Shown: positions 49,116 to 62,700 of the stretch, in pieces
How the letters are laid out: each line of letters opens with the position of its first letter
Numbering within the stretch: position 1 is the first letter of the stretch
Assembly (NCBI RefSeq): GCF_947623445.1
Contig: NC_135241.1
Location: 19,532,501-19,596,500 of the forward strand
DNA: 64,000 bases
Direction: 5' to 3'
Source: Clavelina lepadiformis
Lineage: Eukaryota > Chordata > Ascidiacea > Aplousobranchia > Clavelinidae
Notes under the pieces: model-generated
Database searches by the model: none
What the model was told of the DNA's origin: nothing
The model's input: only the letters and a program-made list of their open reading frames with translations
Program-made: the position numbers and the translations under genes

Positions 49116-52062
49116 TTATTGGCGTTGGAGTAAAATCTTCAAAATGGCATTTATCGGATCTTTTCCTTTGAGCATGTCAGTGTGGCTTGCGGAGGGAAAT
49201 TGCATTTCAACTGTCTTAGAACTTTCCCATTTTTTGCAAGAAGACAGACTTTCATGGCTAACCGTGCCATCTCCTGGTACAGTGCTGATGATAGGTTGAA
49301 CGTCAGGAAACGTCTTTGCCCTGTAATCGTACACATTATCTGTGGCCAATTCGGTACCGTACATGCAGTAGGTGGTGACCTCAGGGTGTGGGGGAAGGAC
49401 ACTTGATGTGTTTTTTGGGTCGTTGGCATCCCGAACGTAATGATAAATATCGGTCGAAAGTCCTAATTCTTGCAAGAGATCCGCAACATCTGACGGTTGC
49501 GCAGTGTAATTACGTTTGTCAGTTAGTATAAAAACTTTGCCAGAAGGCCAAACTTTGGCGTTAGGAAGAAGCAAGAAATCTGGACAAGAAAGACAATAAT
49601 TAATTTAACCCGGTTTGAAGCAGCAGAAACAACGATTAAGTGATAACTTCAAGGTAGTCCATGCCTTAAATTTTCTGTCAAGTACTTACTGGACTCCCAA
49701 GATCGCTGCTCGGTTCTAACCACGAGTGGATTTAGAAGAGGAACGTGGAATGTAAACCCAGACACAATCGCCTGTAAGCTTTCAGTCGACCCAGCCCATG
49801 GCGTGGAAAGTGAAATAAAACTGTTGATATATTTGTCCTGTAACCAAAGAAAGCGTTACATTATAAATGCAATATTTACCGCCTTCCAACGACATTAAGG
49901 AACAAGGTAAGCAAATGTATAACACAAATGTTTTAGATAACATAAATTTAACCATAAAATCTGACAAATACAGTATAAACAAAGCTAGAACTCTAGAATT
50001 ACTAAATCAACCGAGCAGCCACTACAAGCCGGTAAATAATTAAATATTTAAGGGAAGTTCGACAAATATTGTGTTGTTCGCTGTTCTTACGTCAACCAAT
50101 GTGAGCAGCAGTTACCCTTATTTGCACCACAGCAATCATAAAATCTCCAAAACACACCTACCTTCCATGCCTTTGATTGGTGGTTTAAGAACCACGTGGT
50201 GTAAAGCCCACCCATACTATGTGAAATAAGGGCGACGTTTGTGTTGGAATTGTCGGCGTAAGTAGACTCGATAAGCTTGCGTAGTCTATACAAATATACA
50301 TGTCATTTGAAAAACACCTTCAAGGAGCAATTTAAAAGTGTGCAATGGTGCAATCACAATTTGGACTTAGTCGCTATTATTCATCTTCAAACGTTTGTTA
50401 TGTACATAGACTATGATTGAGAGAAAACAAGGAAAGGTTACGTGGTGTCGTTTCGAGTGATTTGTCGAGAAAACAATAAAACACTACGTACCTTAAAAAG
50501 TATTCTGTGTTGGAAGCCATCGATAACCGAAAATCAAATGATGCTCCCCGAACGCTTCGACCCCGTATGTAACCATTTGACACAAGTGCTGCAATACAAA
50601 ATCTAGGTTGAACATGTCAACTTTATCTACTATATATCACTTTTGAAAAGACACTTTAAACTCAGAAGTTTAACGTAAATCACTGTGTATCAAACTACCA
50701 AACATTAATTAGGGAATTTACATCGACATACCCACCTTCGACAAGGTTGTGTGCGTACGCTCCCACGTTATCTGCAAAGTAAGCGAGCCAGCTATCATCT
50801 ATGTACTCCACGTCGTGAGTATTACCGAAACCCGGAATTCGAATTTCAACTCCTTCACGGCTCAGGCTTTTGTTCGTTTTCGGATCAAAGAAAAGCTGCA
50901 TGGCTTGGACCTGACACGGCACATCTTTCGGAATTAATTCCTGCAAGTTAATGTGCAATGTCATAAGATAAAAAGCTACAATGCTACACAGCTGTACCCG
51001 TTCATAGCACCCGGCTTGTGAACGGTTTACCAAACAATGCAAGCCCTTTGGCCAATGCTTTTTACAATTTACTGTAATTTGTGCAACGTGCAGCGTCCTG
51101 TGTCCTATACCTAATCATGTCTTTAGAATGATATCGTAATTGTTAATGACAGATTAATATCTGCTAAATAACATTTACGCTGGTGAGCTGCGAAATAAAA
51201 TTGCATGACCTTAATTTAGCTTCATGTCAAAGCAAAGAATTGCTTTTTTCAAATATTGTTGGTAGGCAACATACTTTGATCTATTTTAACATCGAATGTT
51301 ACAGCACATTGTTTACCCAACAATCCACAACAAATAATTTGTTTGATGTAAACCACAACAAGGTAACCAAACCATATACGCGTACAAAACCAAAGAAGCA
51401 TAACAACCCAATGAAATTAGTAATAAAAGACTTTGAAAACGTACAATCCTCTGTTGATTGTATATTACTACAGAAAATTAAATTTCGATAAACATAATTT
51501 GGAAAAATTATATATTTATAATACCTCAACGTTCAACCATAATCGGTACCAGTCTCTCTGCTCGGGGCATCCTTTTCGTCCTGTTGTCATGTTAAGACGG
51601 GCCTCAACCATGCTCCCTCCGTCCCCCGGTATAAACACTACAGGCGGGCCGGGCACTGCCAAAGCAAAATGTATTAGAAACTGTATGAATTGTTAAAACT
51701 GTGTTCTATTTGACCTAGGTACTGAATATGTCACTGTCGGCAAAGTGTATATGTATATCTAAGACTATATCTAGTACATCAGTTGGTAGATCTATAAACT
51801 TCTTTTGTTGCTATTTCTTATAATCAATATTAATCATACAATAATCGTCAGCAGAGAAGACCACGAATAAGGAGATTGTAGTTAGATATTCACAATAAAC
51901 TGTATTATGGGATTGAATTCATGTCGCAAAACGTCAATAGTTTTTTGCTCTTAACTTACATGTCGCTCTCGGCTTCGTAAATGTGACCACTGCTGCAGCG
52001 TTCAAACCGGCAATTGGACAATACACTAACATTGATACAAAAAAGAGTATTTTTCCAATCAT
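49116..52062 (-). CDS. PLA2G15-like phospholipase, copy C (inverted)
   Basis: Third member of the lipase set, on the opposite strand at the far side of the protease pair. Seven in-phase exons: 52062-51960, 51655-51525, 50940-50736, 50588-50492, 50285-50162, 49837-49690 and 49579-49116; 423 residues. Signal peptide ILFFVSMLVYCPIAG, followed by a slightly longer N-terminal linker than in A and B. Landmarks: PPVVFIPGDGGSMVEARLN, the elbow SHSMGG, GDGTVSHES and ASHTDML for the triad. Two family-conserved words are altered: STPWAGS instead of STPWGGS, and RGASFDF instead of RGAPYDF. Exon 7 starts FLLLPNAKVWPSGKVFI. By sequence it shares PLVVR with copy A and YTTWFLNHQS with copy B, so its branch order is not obvious by eye. 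Expected to be lysosomal or secreted. Confidence 0.92.
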
Positions 52063-54582
52063 CCTTCTATTTTTGCGTTTAGGTATTGTCCTACGCTCTA
52101 GCAGTCTTCCTCGGATATGTTTCTAGCCTTACCACAATCGTTTTATGAACCAATACAGAGCTATAATATAAGTTTAGTATAAAACACGTTTATTCGGTGA
52201 GAAAGTAAACTCAGTTTTTAAATCAATTGGTCAACAATTTCCGGGCTTTGTGTTTTCACAGATTTCTTACAAAATTTCGTTATAAATATAAGATAATTGA
52301 TAAAGAGCAGCATATAAAACCTATGCCTTTTTCTCAACACAGCTTGCTGCTGAGTTACGTCACGGCCCGGAAACAGCACTCAAGTATTCACACTTTGGTT
52401 GCAAGCAATATACATTATATACTTTTTAATTTTCCACAGTCTCAACATTTTCAGCATTTCAGGCTATACCTTTACTAATCATTGCATACACAAACGAAAG
52501 TAAAATTTATTTTAGAATTGGGAAAATAATGTAGCTTATGTCTACCGCAATCGCTCAAGTCATGCGTATGCGGGAATACGTGAACACTGAAGGTACTGTG
52601 CTATTTATAATTTATAAGCTGCTGCTATCTGACGCATTGGCCGCAACTTAATATCGTTCAAATCATCGATCTAAGCTTACAAAACAACCTTGCATTTGCT
52701 AAACGCAGTAATGATGTGACACGTACATTGACGTCTCTATCTAACTTACAGTACAGTACCATTTTACAGTACAGTACCATCTCAGCAATATGTTATTTAA
52801 TATTCGTGGAACATAATTCAACATTGTATTGTATAGAGCGGCTGACATGTCTATCTAAACATTATCACTTGCTCATTCCAAGTGCTTTAGTACTGTTTAA
52901 AATAGTCATTAGCTTGCGTATAGTATTCGTTTGAACTACGTCTAAAAAGGTAAGCTGTTCGCTGAAGCGTAACTCGTCACTATCGTAAACGTTTCTTTTA
53001 TTACCGTAGTTGTTATGTAAGATTTCAGGAATGGCGGCGTGTTATATAACCACAGGCTATACGTAATGGGCAATGACGCAGCGCGTTAGCGTATAACTTG
53101 TATACCCAAATATCAAATACTGTACCAATGTATAAAAGAAAGTTATCACGTACTTGTTATGTTTTCGAATCTCATGTTTCGCTTAGCACCTTAGGCGGAA
53201 CATATATAAGTCTCCTATTTTAAGATTCTATGTGTTTTTTCATATGTTAAATGTTGTATATGAACTATAACCTACGGCCAGAAATTTGTGAAGTTGTAAC
53301 AGAAACTGTTAGATGATGTCGACAGTATTACACTAATTTGCTGCCGAACGCAGCTGGTCACAGAACCAATGTAATGTCATTGATAAAAACAAATGCATCA
53401 GTTGGTGCTGCCGTTTTAGAGTGAACTTCAGTGCGTAATGAACTTCGCTTAATTAGCACTTCCCAGTTCTCCAATCTCACACCTTAATTGCTTGTGTTCA
53501 TAACTCAGTTGGATAAGTTGGCACCTCTTAGGCCAATAAAAACTAGAATAAAATTGGGTCTGTTGGAAGTTAAGCATCGGCATCTCCCTTGATAGCTCGC
53601 TGACGTGTTTTTTGTGGCTCTTCTAGCTGAATAGTAATATCCATTATTGTTCATTATCCATGCATTGTTTGCCGTACTTGTATTGACACTGCTGGTAATC
53701 CCATTAGAACTAGTGTTCTCTGTTTTCGTGTTGTCTACATGTCACTTTGTTTGTGACAAAATAATTAATTTAATCGACCATTCTTGGCAAATAATGTAGA
53801 GATTTGATGCTTTTTTGTCTCGATTGGACATGTCTTTTTTAGTAATGAGGAACGCCTTGACACGTCAAAGCGCGACGTACAAACGTATTTGCTGCAAGTG
53901 TTTACCTGTTTACCTAACACGGTAACACCATTTTCATTGATTAAGTTGAAGTTCCGTACAAATTTGGCCTATTTTTACAAGGATCGACTTGTATCCAGTG
54001 CCCAGCTACAAATTGTATACTTGGGCGAAAATGACATGCTGGCCTAAAGGCTAGGCTACGTGCACTGACGGTTTAGAAACCAAATTAGTTTAACTTTGTT
54101 GTAATTTATCGCAAATTTATTTCCAATACCTCTACTTTTCGTCATAAATTATGAAGTTTGACAGCTATGTCAAAACTGTTTGTTTTGATTGATCTGTTCT
54201 GCATATCATAGACCGGCTGTCTGTGCAATGTAAACTACAGAAATCTGTTTCCAAGTAAAGTTATCTTCAGGGAATGCCTAGCAGATGCGCAATGGTAAAT
54301 ATGTGCCCGCTTGCATTTAACGTGTGACAAAAGCTGGCTTGCAGTTATATAAGAAACTGACGATGGCATTACACGCGAAGAAGGTAATCAAGTCATTTTT
54401 GTAGTAAGTGTAAGACAAATATTAGTTCGTTTGTGTATTACTTCTGTGAAGTATTATTCTGTGAAGAACATTCCATCTGTGGCTGGACTGATATTGATAA
54501 GAAATATCTGATAAGAAACAAGTGTTTGCTATAAGTAAGTCATTTATTTAATAGTTAAGGGCGTATGTGGTATGGTTTAGAT

Positions 54583-54777
54583 CAGGGATGTCCAACCTGC
54601 GGCCCGCGGGCCACAGTGCGGCCCGCCTGACATTTTTGTGCGGCCCGCTAGTCATTTTCACTACAAAAGTATGTACTTCATGTACCCATTTTTCTTGAAA
54701 TTTGATAGGTTTTGCGGCCCATTCAATTATTTCAAGTGACAATGCGGCCCACTATAATAAAAGGTTGGACATCCCTG
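54583..54777. mobile_element. hAT-like MITE, CAGGGATGTCCAACCT ends
   Basis: 195 bp with ends CAGGGATGTCCAACCTGC and complement (AAGGTTGGACATCCCTG), flanked by the exact 8 bp duplication GTTTAGAT (54575-54582 and 54778-54785). The word gcggccc(g/a)c is repeated five times inside, giving a GC-rich left half. Confidence 0.9.
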
Positions 54778-55447
54778 GTTTAGATCTTCAATTTATGGTA
54801 GTTTTAGTTGTTTGTAGCATTGTTTCATTGGAACACGGAAGTGACGATCAGTGTTTTCAAAACTATATGTGCATTAATTTGTTTGCTGTATAGTGCAAAT
54901 GCATTAGTTTCATCACCATCATGCCAAGAAAGTGCAAAAATAGTCCAGACTTGCTTTGTTACGTTTGTAGAAATGATACGATTAAAACTCAACAACGAAC
55001 AAAAATCAACTTTCGATTGACTTCGATTGCATTCTAATAAAATAATGACTGAGATAGATAGATTTTAAACTTAATTTTTGAAATGGCAACATCTTGTTAA
55101 AGGTGACCTTAGTTATTTTTTTGTTAGCTTAAGTTAGGTTGTTTGACTTAGCAAGTAGCACGTTGCCGAGATCAACAAAGAATGTTATGCCAGCCAACAA
55201 GTATTCTGAAGCCCAAGAGGCGAAGATACGAATATATCCTTTGGACTAAAGAATGCACTGCTTACTTGAGTTTATAATTTACTATTTACGAATTTTGGCC
55301 TATGGCAGAATGGTGATAAGCTAATAAATACAAATTTGTGATTTATATAGCCTTTCGTTACCGTAGACAGCATAGGCGTATGCTAGTATGAAGGTGTATG
55401 ATAGGGTAGGCTAATCTAGCAATTTTCTGTACGTCATACGTTGACGT

Positions 55448-55562
55448 AATGGGTCTAGTATACAAGTACACAACCAAAGGATGCCTTTCTGCAGTAGACC
55501 CCAGCTATAGCCTACTAAATTGTGACGTCATCTGGTTGTGCACTTGTATACTAGATCCGACT
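55448..55562. mobile_element. Palindromic repeat, TCTAGTATACAAGT arms
   Basis: gggtctagtatacaagtaca on the left is mirrored by the complement of gcacttgtatactagatccg on the right, and cacaacca pairs with tggttgtg. About 115 bp; it contains TGACGTCA. Similar words (gggtctagtatac, ggtctagtagcctatagcct) occur near 20112-20155, so the family may be dispersed. Confidence 0.6.
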
Positions 55563-55629
55563 TATTTAGGTTAGGGTTAGGCTGTAGGTCTAGGATTGCT
55601 GGCTCACAGACCGGACTGGCTTAGAAAAA

Positions 55630-55870
55630 ATCCTACACTCCAAACTATTTTTCAGGATTTCTTGTTAACCTAACTTAAATGTTATGACAGGGTAACCCAA
55701 ACCTAACCTAATTCCTCCTTTTAATCTAAGTCTAACTTTAGTTAAACCTTAAATAGCTTACAATTGAATTTTTACTTAGCTATTCTGCCAGTATTACCTA
55801 ACTGCCTACCTATAACTATTGGCTGTGTAACCAACTTACAGTGAAATAGTCACTCTGCACTTAATTAGTT
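55630..55870. repeat. Dispersed repeat family R3, copy 1
   Basis: Holds atttcttgttaacctaactt near its start and ccaacttacagtgaaatag near its end. The same two words at larger spacing (atttcttgttaacgtaactt; ccaacttacggtgaaataat) are found at 61775-62225 in PPTC7 intron 6. Confidence 0.5.
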
Positions 55871-55889
55871 AATATTGCATCCAACTGCT

Positions 55890-56045
55890 GAATTCACCCA
55901 CCTCATAGAAAGCTGATTTTCAAGTCTAAAATAAATTTCAATGTCCAGTGCAAAAACTATAATATATATAAATATATCACATAAAAGAAAGGAGTTAAAG
56001 AGCCCTTTGTTTATATACTTACGCATTAATTCCTTTATGTTTGTT
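55890..56045. repeat. Dispersed repeat family R2, copy 2
   Basis: Diverged copy of 1930-2070, sharing cacctcatagaaagctgatt, tttcaatgtccagtgcaaaa and gagccctttg. R2 and R3 lie side by side here and may be parts of one element. Confidence 0.5.
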
Positions 56046-56731
56046 TAAAATAAATAAATTTCTTTGACAATAAGTTAGGTGATCTTCCATTGTCCAAAAA
56101 ATTACTTCATTATTATGCTGTGCAAATTTGCACAATACTAAGACGAGAAATAATATTGCCAAAATTATGAGTGGCAGAGTATTGCTACAATGCTTAAAGG
56201 TTTTTGGGTAGATATCCAGTTTTACCTATTTTGGGATGTACCAATTTATTTTAGAAAATTCATAGACAGCTGCATAGGAGTCTTGTTGGTCAGTAACGCA
56301 GTTAGTGGTAGCTGTTTTTACCTGATATTCGATTGGTTAGCTTTCTTGTGTGTCATGTCATGAAGAAAATTTAAGCTGTAAATTGTAGATTATAATAAAT
56401 TCCCATTTTGTAGTTTAATTTTCATCTCAATAATTTGCATATGCCGTAAGTACTTTTCTCCCAATATCGTAGATACGTCAAGTATTCCCAAATGCTTCTA
56501 AAGTTCTTCACACATCACAGCTGCTTGATGATAGTGATGTTGTTGATTTTTATAGACTGGAAATATCCCACAATAGTGCCCAATAGCGTTTATATATACA
56601 ATATATCAGATTTGTTTCTTTAGGTTATCCATAGTTTTTTTGTACATGTATTCAGTCTTATGCCTCCAAATCTTCATGTAAAGCTGTGCAGATTGTTGTC
56701 CTTGTGGCAACCCCCTGTCTTGCTGAGCAGA

Positions 56732-59700
56732 ATGTTTTCGGTAATGACTTACGGTCGTGTATTAGCAAGAGCGTTTGCAAACTCAGTAAGTCAGGGGGAG
56801 TTGGACTACCTTCCAGGTGTCTCTTCATTCTCACAAAGTTCTGTTTATGGAACATCATATTCCAAACCAAACTCGGGTAAAAAAACTAGATGTATATATT
56901 GTTGTACTCAAACCATGCATCTGTCATGGAATATTTACAGTATGAAATTTTGCTTTATGTATTGCATAGCTTGTTATGTAGATATCTACTTGCATATAAT
57001 TGATATTTCTAATCATACCACAAAATTATTGGCAGAAAAACATTAAGTTTTAATTTGCAGTATTACCATATATTAAAAGTAATTTCATTTGATCATTCCA
57101 AAAGCTATGAAAATTTCGTTTCAGCACCATCCACCAATCCATTTAGACTTGTGTCTGCTGTGAGTGGATTTTCTAAGTTTGACTCCCCTCTTCGAAGATC
57201 TTCTAGAATACCACCAAGAGCAGTTTCAATTTTGGATAAAAGATTATATGGAGATGATGCATGCTTTGTAACCTATCACAACACAACAGATGTGTTAGGT
57301 GAAATAAAACATTCTTTTTTCATTATATTGTTGGCCAACAATTTTATCTTATAACCTCATTAGCACTCTGCTGATATATTGTCTGGGTGCCTTTACATGT
57401 GTTGCTCTTTAACTTCAAAGGCTTTAACACTATGGCTACAGGAAAATGTTCTGACCCTTATATTTGCATTGTGCATGCATAAAGTTGCTGTAAAACATAG
57501 ATGAATTACACAACATGGATGGTGCAAAGTTTTTTAAAGGCATCTTCAAAACAATTTATAAATTTGGCATTAGGAAGGTCTGAAACCACAAAATTTATCT
57601 GGAACCAGAAGTTTGAAGGAAATTGTTTTCTGCAACGTCCTATTATTGATCTCTTACTGTACTGTGATATGTTGGACGTTACGTACAGGGGTTGCTGATG
57701 GTGTTGGTGGATGGAGAAACTATGGCATTGATCCATCACAATTCTCTAAAAAGTTGATGGAAGCTTGTGAGATGTTGGTGAAAACTGGAAGGTTTGTTCC
57801 AAACCAACCATCAGAACTTCTTGCTTCTGGATACAAGGAACTGTTAGAAGACAAAGCTCCTTTGGCAGGTTTGGGCCATTTTTTAGGCTAATTGGTTTAC
57901 AAATTTTGTGCAATGTTAATGACGGCGGCATGTAAGCTTGTTTTTGTTGGTCTGATAGTATCATTTTTGACTACACTATAGTCTATAGCAGGGGTGGCCA
58001 GACCGGCTTCATGCTCGAGCCGCATATAACAAATTCCAGTTTTAAAAGAGCCACAACACAAACACAATAAAAATTCGAATTTATTCACTCACAACGAAGT
58101 GTAGCTATTGATAAACATTAGTGCTGCGTGGTGATACTATGAGTCTTCACCAACTCTTTTTGCAATTATTAGTATAACGTAACCAAGACTTAAAACTAGG
58201 TCAGCCCTGACGTACAGCTTCAATCTGACAGTGTTTAACTACAGTGTATAAGTTAGCACACTTCGGTACAATAATGTAGTTTTTGGAGTGTAATTTCATT
58301 ATTACTAACAATGAGTCCATTGTTACTACGTGTGATAGAACGCATTGTTTCATAATCTGATCAAACAACTCGTCTTGACCGGGAAAATGCATGTCTAATT
58401 CAACAATGCTAATTCATTAAAGAGCCGCAATTGAAGGCTCAAAGAGCCGCAGTTTGGCCACCCCTGGTCTATAGTGTAGTTTGTGTAGACGACACTATAA
58501 TCTGATGTTTTTGTATACTATCTACTATACTACTATATGGTAAGCTATGTAATGGAAATACCTTGTTTTAAAGTGAAGTGAAGTGAAGTGAAGGGAATGC
58601 TTGCTTTGTAAACAAATCTTTCAGTTGTGAAAGCAGATAACTGTAATAGCAAGCTATTAGACCATTTGATCTTTACACAGTCACAAGGTCGTATTTATAC
58701 CTTATGCTTAAGCAAGGTCATCCTTATTAGCAGTGATTTCTTTGTGTGCATTGAGGCATGTCTATTGCTCAGACTGGCTCAGATAATGCAATGTATCCCC
58801 TAAGGACTTGAATTTAATTTGATGCGTTCTAAATTTGTTATTTGAAGCACTTTAAAAAAATTTATTTCCTCCCTATAGATAGGAAGTTCAATTTGGTTGA
58901 TATTGATAGATATTTATTTAAATTATATTACAAGCTATTTCAATAAACATGCTTTATTTTGATAAAAAAACTGGCAGTGGTCCGGCTTAATTCACAATCT
59001 TAAACATAAAACTAGTGGGCAGTAGTATAATACTTTCTGGAAGCAAAAGCGATATAACAACTGCAATGAAAAGTGTTGTGTGTTCATGTCCGTACTCTCA
59101 ACTCGTGTTATAGCACCTCAGCCTGACAGATTTTTCAATTTGATATGGGAAAAGCAGTATATATTATATATTTGCCTTTTATCCTGACGCTTGTAAAAGT
59201 TATTGCATGCAATCTTACGTCTTATTGTATCATTTTGGATGGTGTCATATCCTATTTGCCAGAGTTTCAGATAGTATGAAAGTTATACCTAATGGTATAC
59301 TAAGGGAATAACTTGTAATCAGATCGATTGATTAAAGTATCATGCATTGTGTCATTGAAAATGAAGTGTTTTCGACAAATACGTTTTTTATCACAAATGT
59401 ATCTTGACTTTTTATATCTTACATCAAGTCTTATGATACCATTTATATGAAGTACTTGTGTGTTTACTAAGTTTAGTTCTGTAGGTCAACTTTTTTTATG
59501 AATGCAGTGACAAAGCGATGTTACCAGAAAATAAGAAACTGTATGATATATATAACTATATTCCAGTATATGGTACATAATAAATTTTGCCTTGAGTTCT
59601 AAAGTACATTGAAACATTCATACTATTGGCAGGCAGCAGCACTGCATGCATAGTCATACTTGACAGAACCAAGCAGACTTTGCACACTGCCAACCTCGGA

Positions 59701-62700
59701 GATTCGGGCTTCATGATAGTGAGGCAAGGAGAGGTGATCCACCGTTCCACTGAACAGCAACACACATTTAATACACCATATCAACTTTCAATGCCGCCTG
59801 AAGAACATCGTGGAGAAGTGCTTCATGATGCGTGAGTAAATGGGGTCCAATTTTATAGAATTTGACTAACGTGTATCCTTGTCAAGGATATTTCCTATTG
59901 CATATTGTCAAGCAACCCTTGGTGCAAGGAATAGGCCACAGCATAAGAACATAAAAATTTAAATCTTGCTAACTACAGTTTTTTAACGTTTTGACCTTGG
60001 TAAGATGTCCTTGGCATTGCATTGACTTTGTAACATTACAAACACTAACTTTATGGCACTTTAGTGTAACCAGAAAGTTTTATATCCGGCTGTAATGTCA
60101 TATTGACTGTGCAAAATGACTTTAGCGCTATGATTTACGCTGTTATTGGTTATTAATTCTTAAATTGTGTGCTAGTTTCCTGGACTTTTGCTTTACTTTG
60201 CCTTGATTATGCTGATGATTAATTATTGTTTATAAACATTACAGGGTGATAAACATTTTATATTTAGAGTCACACATAGGTGTATGAGTTTAATCGGTTA
60301 TTATTTCTGTATCTCTCTAGGGCAGAAGATGCTGATACGACCTCATTTGACCTTGAACTTGGTGACATCATACTAACTGCAACAGATGGTTTATTTGATA
60401 ATATGCCTGATAGCGTTATTTTAAAAGAATTATCTAGGCTTAAGGTATAATGTTTTTAATCATTTGTTGACCTCCAAATTGTATTGTAAGATTAAATATT
60501 TTTTAAATTATGTCTGGATTTCAAGACAATCCTTGTGTGTTTTGTCACGTATTACAGCAAAAATTTAACAGCTCAGTGTTATTATGACCTAATTTAACAT
60601 GACGTTTTGCATACATTGTGCTCTAGTAGCTGTGCCAATATTTTTAGGATATACGTATACATTTTATTATCACAACCAACCTGTTTCAACAAATACATGC
60701 ATATATTAGTTTAACTTCGCCAACTTGCATTAAATTTGCGGTTGTATTGTTTATATTTCAGGATAGTAAATATGAAAGTATAAAGCATACTGCGTGGAGC
60801 ATTGCGGAACAGGCACGTGACCTGTCATACGATCCCGACTACTTGTCTCCGTTTGCAAAGCAAGCTAGATTAAATGGTTATGATGTAACAGGTATGACAA
60901 ATGATTTATTATATATAATACATGTATGATTTATTTTTTGTTCCAATCTTGGTGTGGATCGGTATGAAAAGTATGATCAGCTTTTGTAAATCTGCAGATT
61001 GTTACTTATGGATTTTTTGTACTATAAAAAGGTTTATGGTTTTACTTGTTAACCCAGTGCAATCAGAAATTACTGATTTAACATTAACTACATGCCATGT
61101 GGCCAAGAAAATTGCACATTGCATTAGAGCTATATTTGTTTGTTTTTTTCACAACACAACTTCAGACTTGATAACAGCCCTTTATTGAAATTGGCAAGTA
61201 GTGCTTGTTTAGGCAAATCATCTTTACAGAACAATGTTGGTTTCATGACACAGTTATTCTTCGCATATCTGTTTTGTTCATTTTACATTATATGTGATGA
61301 CACGGCCAGCATGACACATAATTTGATGTGATGACGGCCGATTACTGCAAAACAATCTGCGCATGTTGTTATTTGTTAATGTGTCAATTGAATTTTATAA
61401 TCAAGTGATGATGATGATGATGTATGTATAATAGTAAGATTTTGATGAGGTTGGAAATAAATCCGAAGCGTTTTCCTGTCATTCTTCCATCTTGTCAATA
61501 AATATGCAAAAGCAAATTTTTAATGCAGATCTATATTTCCTAAAAACTTTTAATCTTATATACTGTGTTCTGGAGTGGGTAGAGTCTAAATACTCCATGT
61601 ACCTCCAAGTACCATGAAGTTACTAAAAGCAAACTAACTACAACTGCATTGTATTCTCATCTAAAATGTATGATCACATTACAATGGTTGTGTCACAGTA
61701 ATGTGTTAAACCTAAAAATTTTCTCTGTTACCGTTTCATCAGAAAAAAAGTTGTACAATTAAAACTTTTTTCGCAATTTCTTGTTAACGTAACTTAAATT
61801 TGATAACATAGCAACTTAAACTTAACTTACAAAACTGGAGTGCCCAACCATGTGTGAATGTGAAGAACTTTTTTTAGGATTTTGATCGCATTATCATTCG
61901 TTCGAACTTTGCCTCAGAGTTAAGTTTGCTTGATGTTTCATTTTGGCATTGCACACTGTATTTTGTGTCAGGGGCTATTACAGGTTTGTATTTGGGAGAA
62001 TTTGAATACTGTTGAGATTAGCAACTAAGACATATGAAGAAACACCGAAAACAATTTGTGTGAATTTGTGATGTTGGCAATGAACTAGTAAACCGTGGGA
62101 AATTGGCTACTTGAAAAAAAGATGTTGCTATAAAATCTACCTTCAATTTTAAATGAACTTTTTGCATACCCTTAACTGCCGATCTTTAACAACAAGCTGC
62201 TTGACCAACTTACGGTGAAATAATCAGGTTTCAAAATTTACAGATACAAAAAACGTCTAAGAAAAAAGTACGGGAATTTGGGAGCTATAGGTCAAGTCAA
62301 TTGTTTGCAGCTTTTAAGTATTATTTTTTCTGTATGTTTGTGAACAGTACTAAACTCTGTTTCTTTCGATAAAATTTTGTTCTCAATGTTTGTATTATTT
62401 AAGTACCTATTTGCATGAGTATAACAGCATTTAAGTATCTAATGATTTGTCTTTTAAGTAATACAATCAGTGTTCATGATCAGTGAAAGTTTAGGGATGT
62501 GCCGAGAAAAAAATTGTTTGCTTTTATATAAACACGGACACGCTCAGGCATTTTCCACAAACGAATCCCAATTCTGCCTGGGAATACCCCTTATTTTTCT
62601 GAGTGGATTTCTCTGGGCATCCTGGCTATGTAAAAATGTATGCCCAGCTTTGGCACACTAAGTTTAATATGCCAACACACACAATCAGACAATGCAGTGC

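Larger units (their letters stand above)
52063..56731. other. Spacer between lipase C and PPTC7 (head-to-head)
   Basis: About 4.7 kb between two genes that diverge, so it should carry both promoters. It holds a hAT-like element (54583-54777), a palindromic element (55448-55562), R2 copy 2 and R3 copy 1. Otherwise AT-rich with no supported exon. Confidence 0.55.

Noticed and set aside
53515-53615. A 5S rRNA-like word (ttggaagttaagcatcggca) in the lipase C-PPTC7 spacer
   Set aside because: Only about 20 bases resemble the 5S internal control region; the flanks do not match a 5S gene.
55560-55800. Telomere-like runs of cctaacctaa / taggttagggttagg
   Set aside because: Only a few imperfect units in both orientations; part of a dispersed AT-rich repeat, not an interstitial telomere array.
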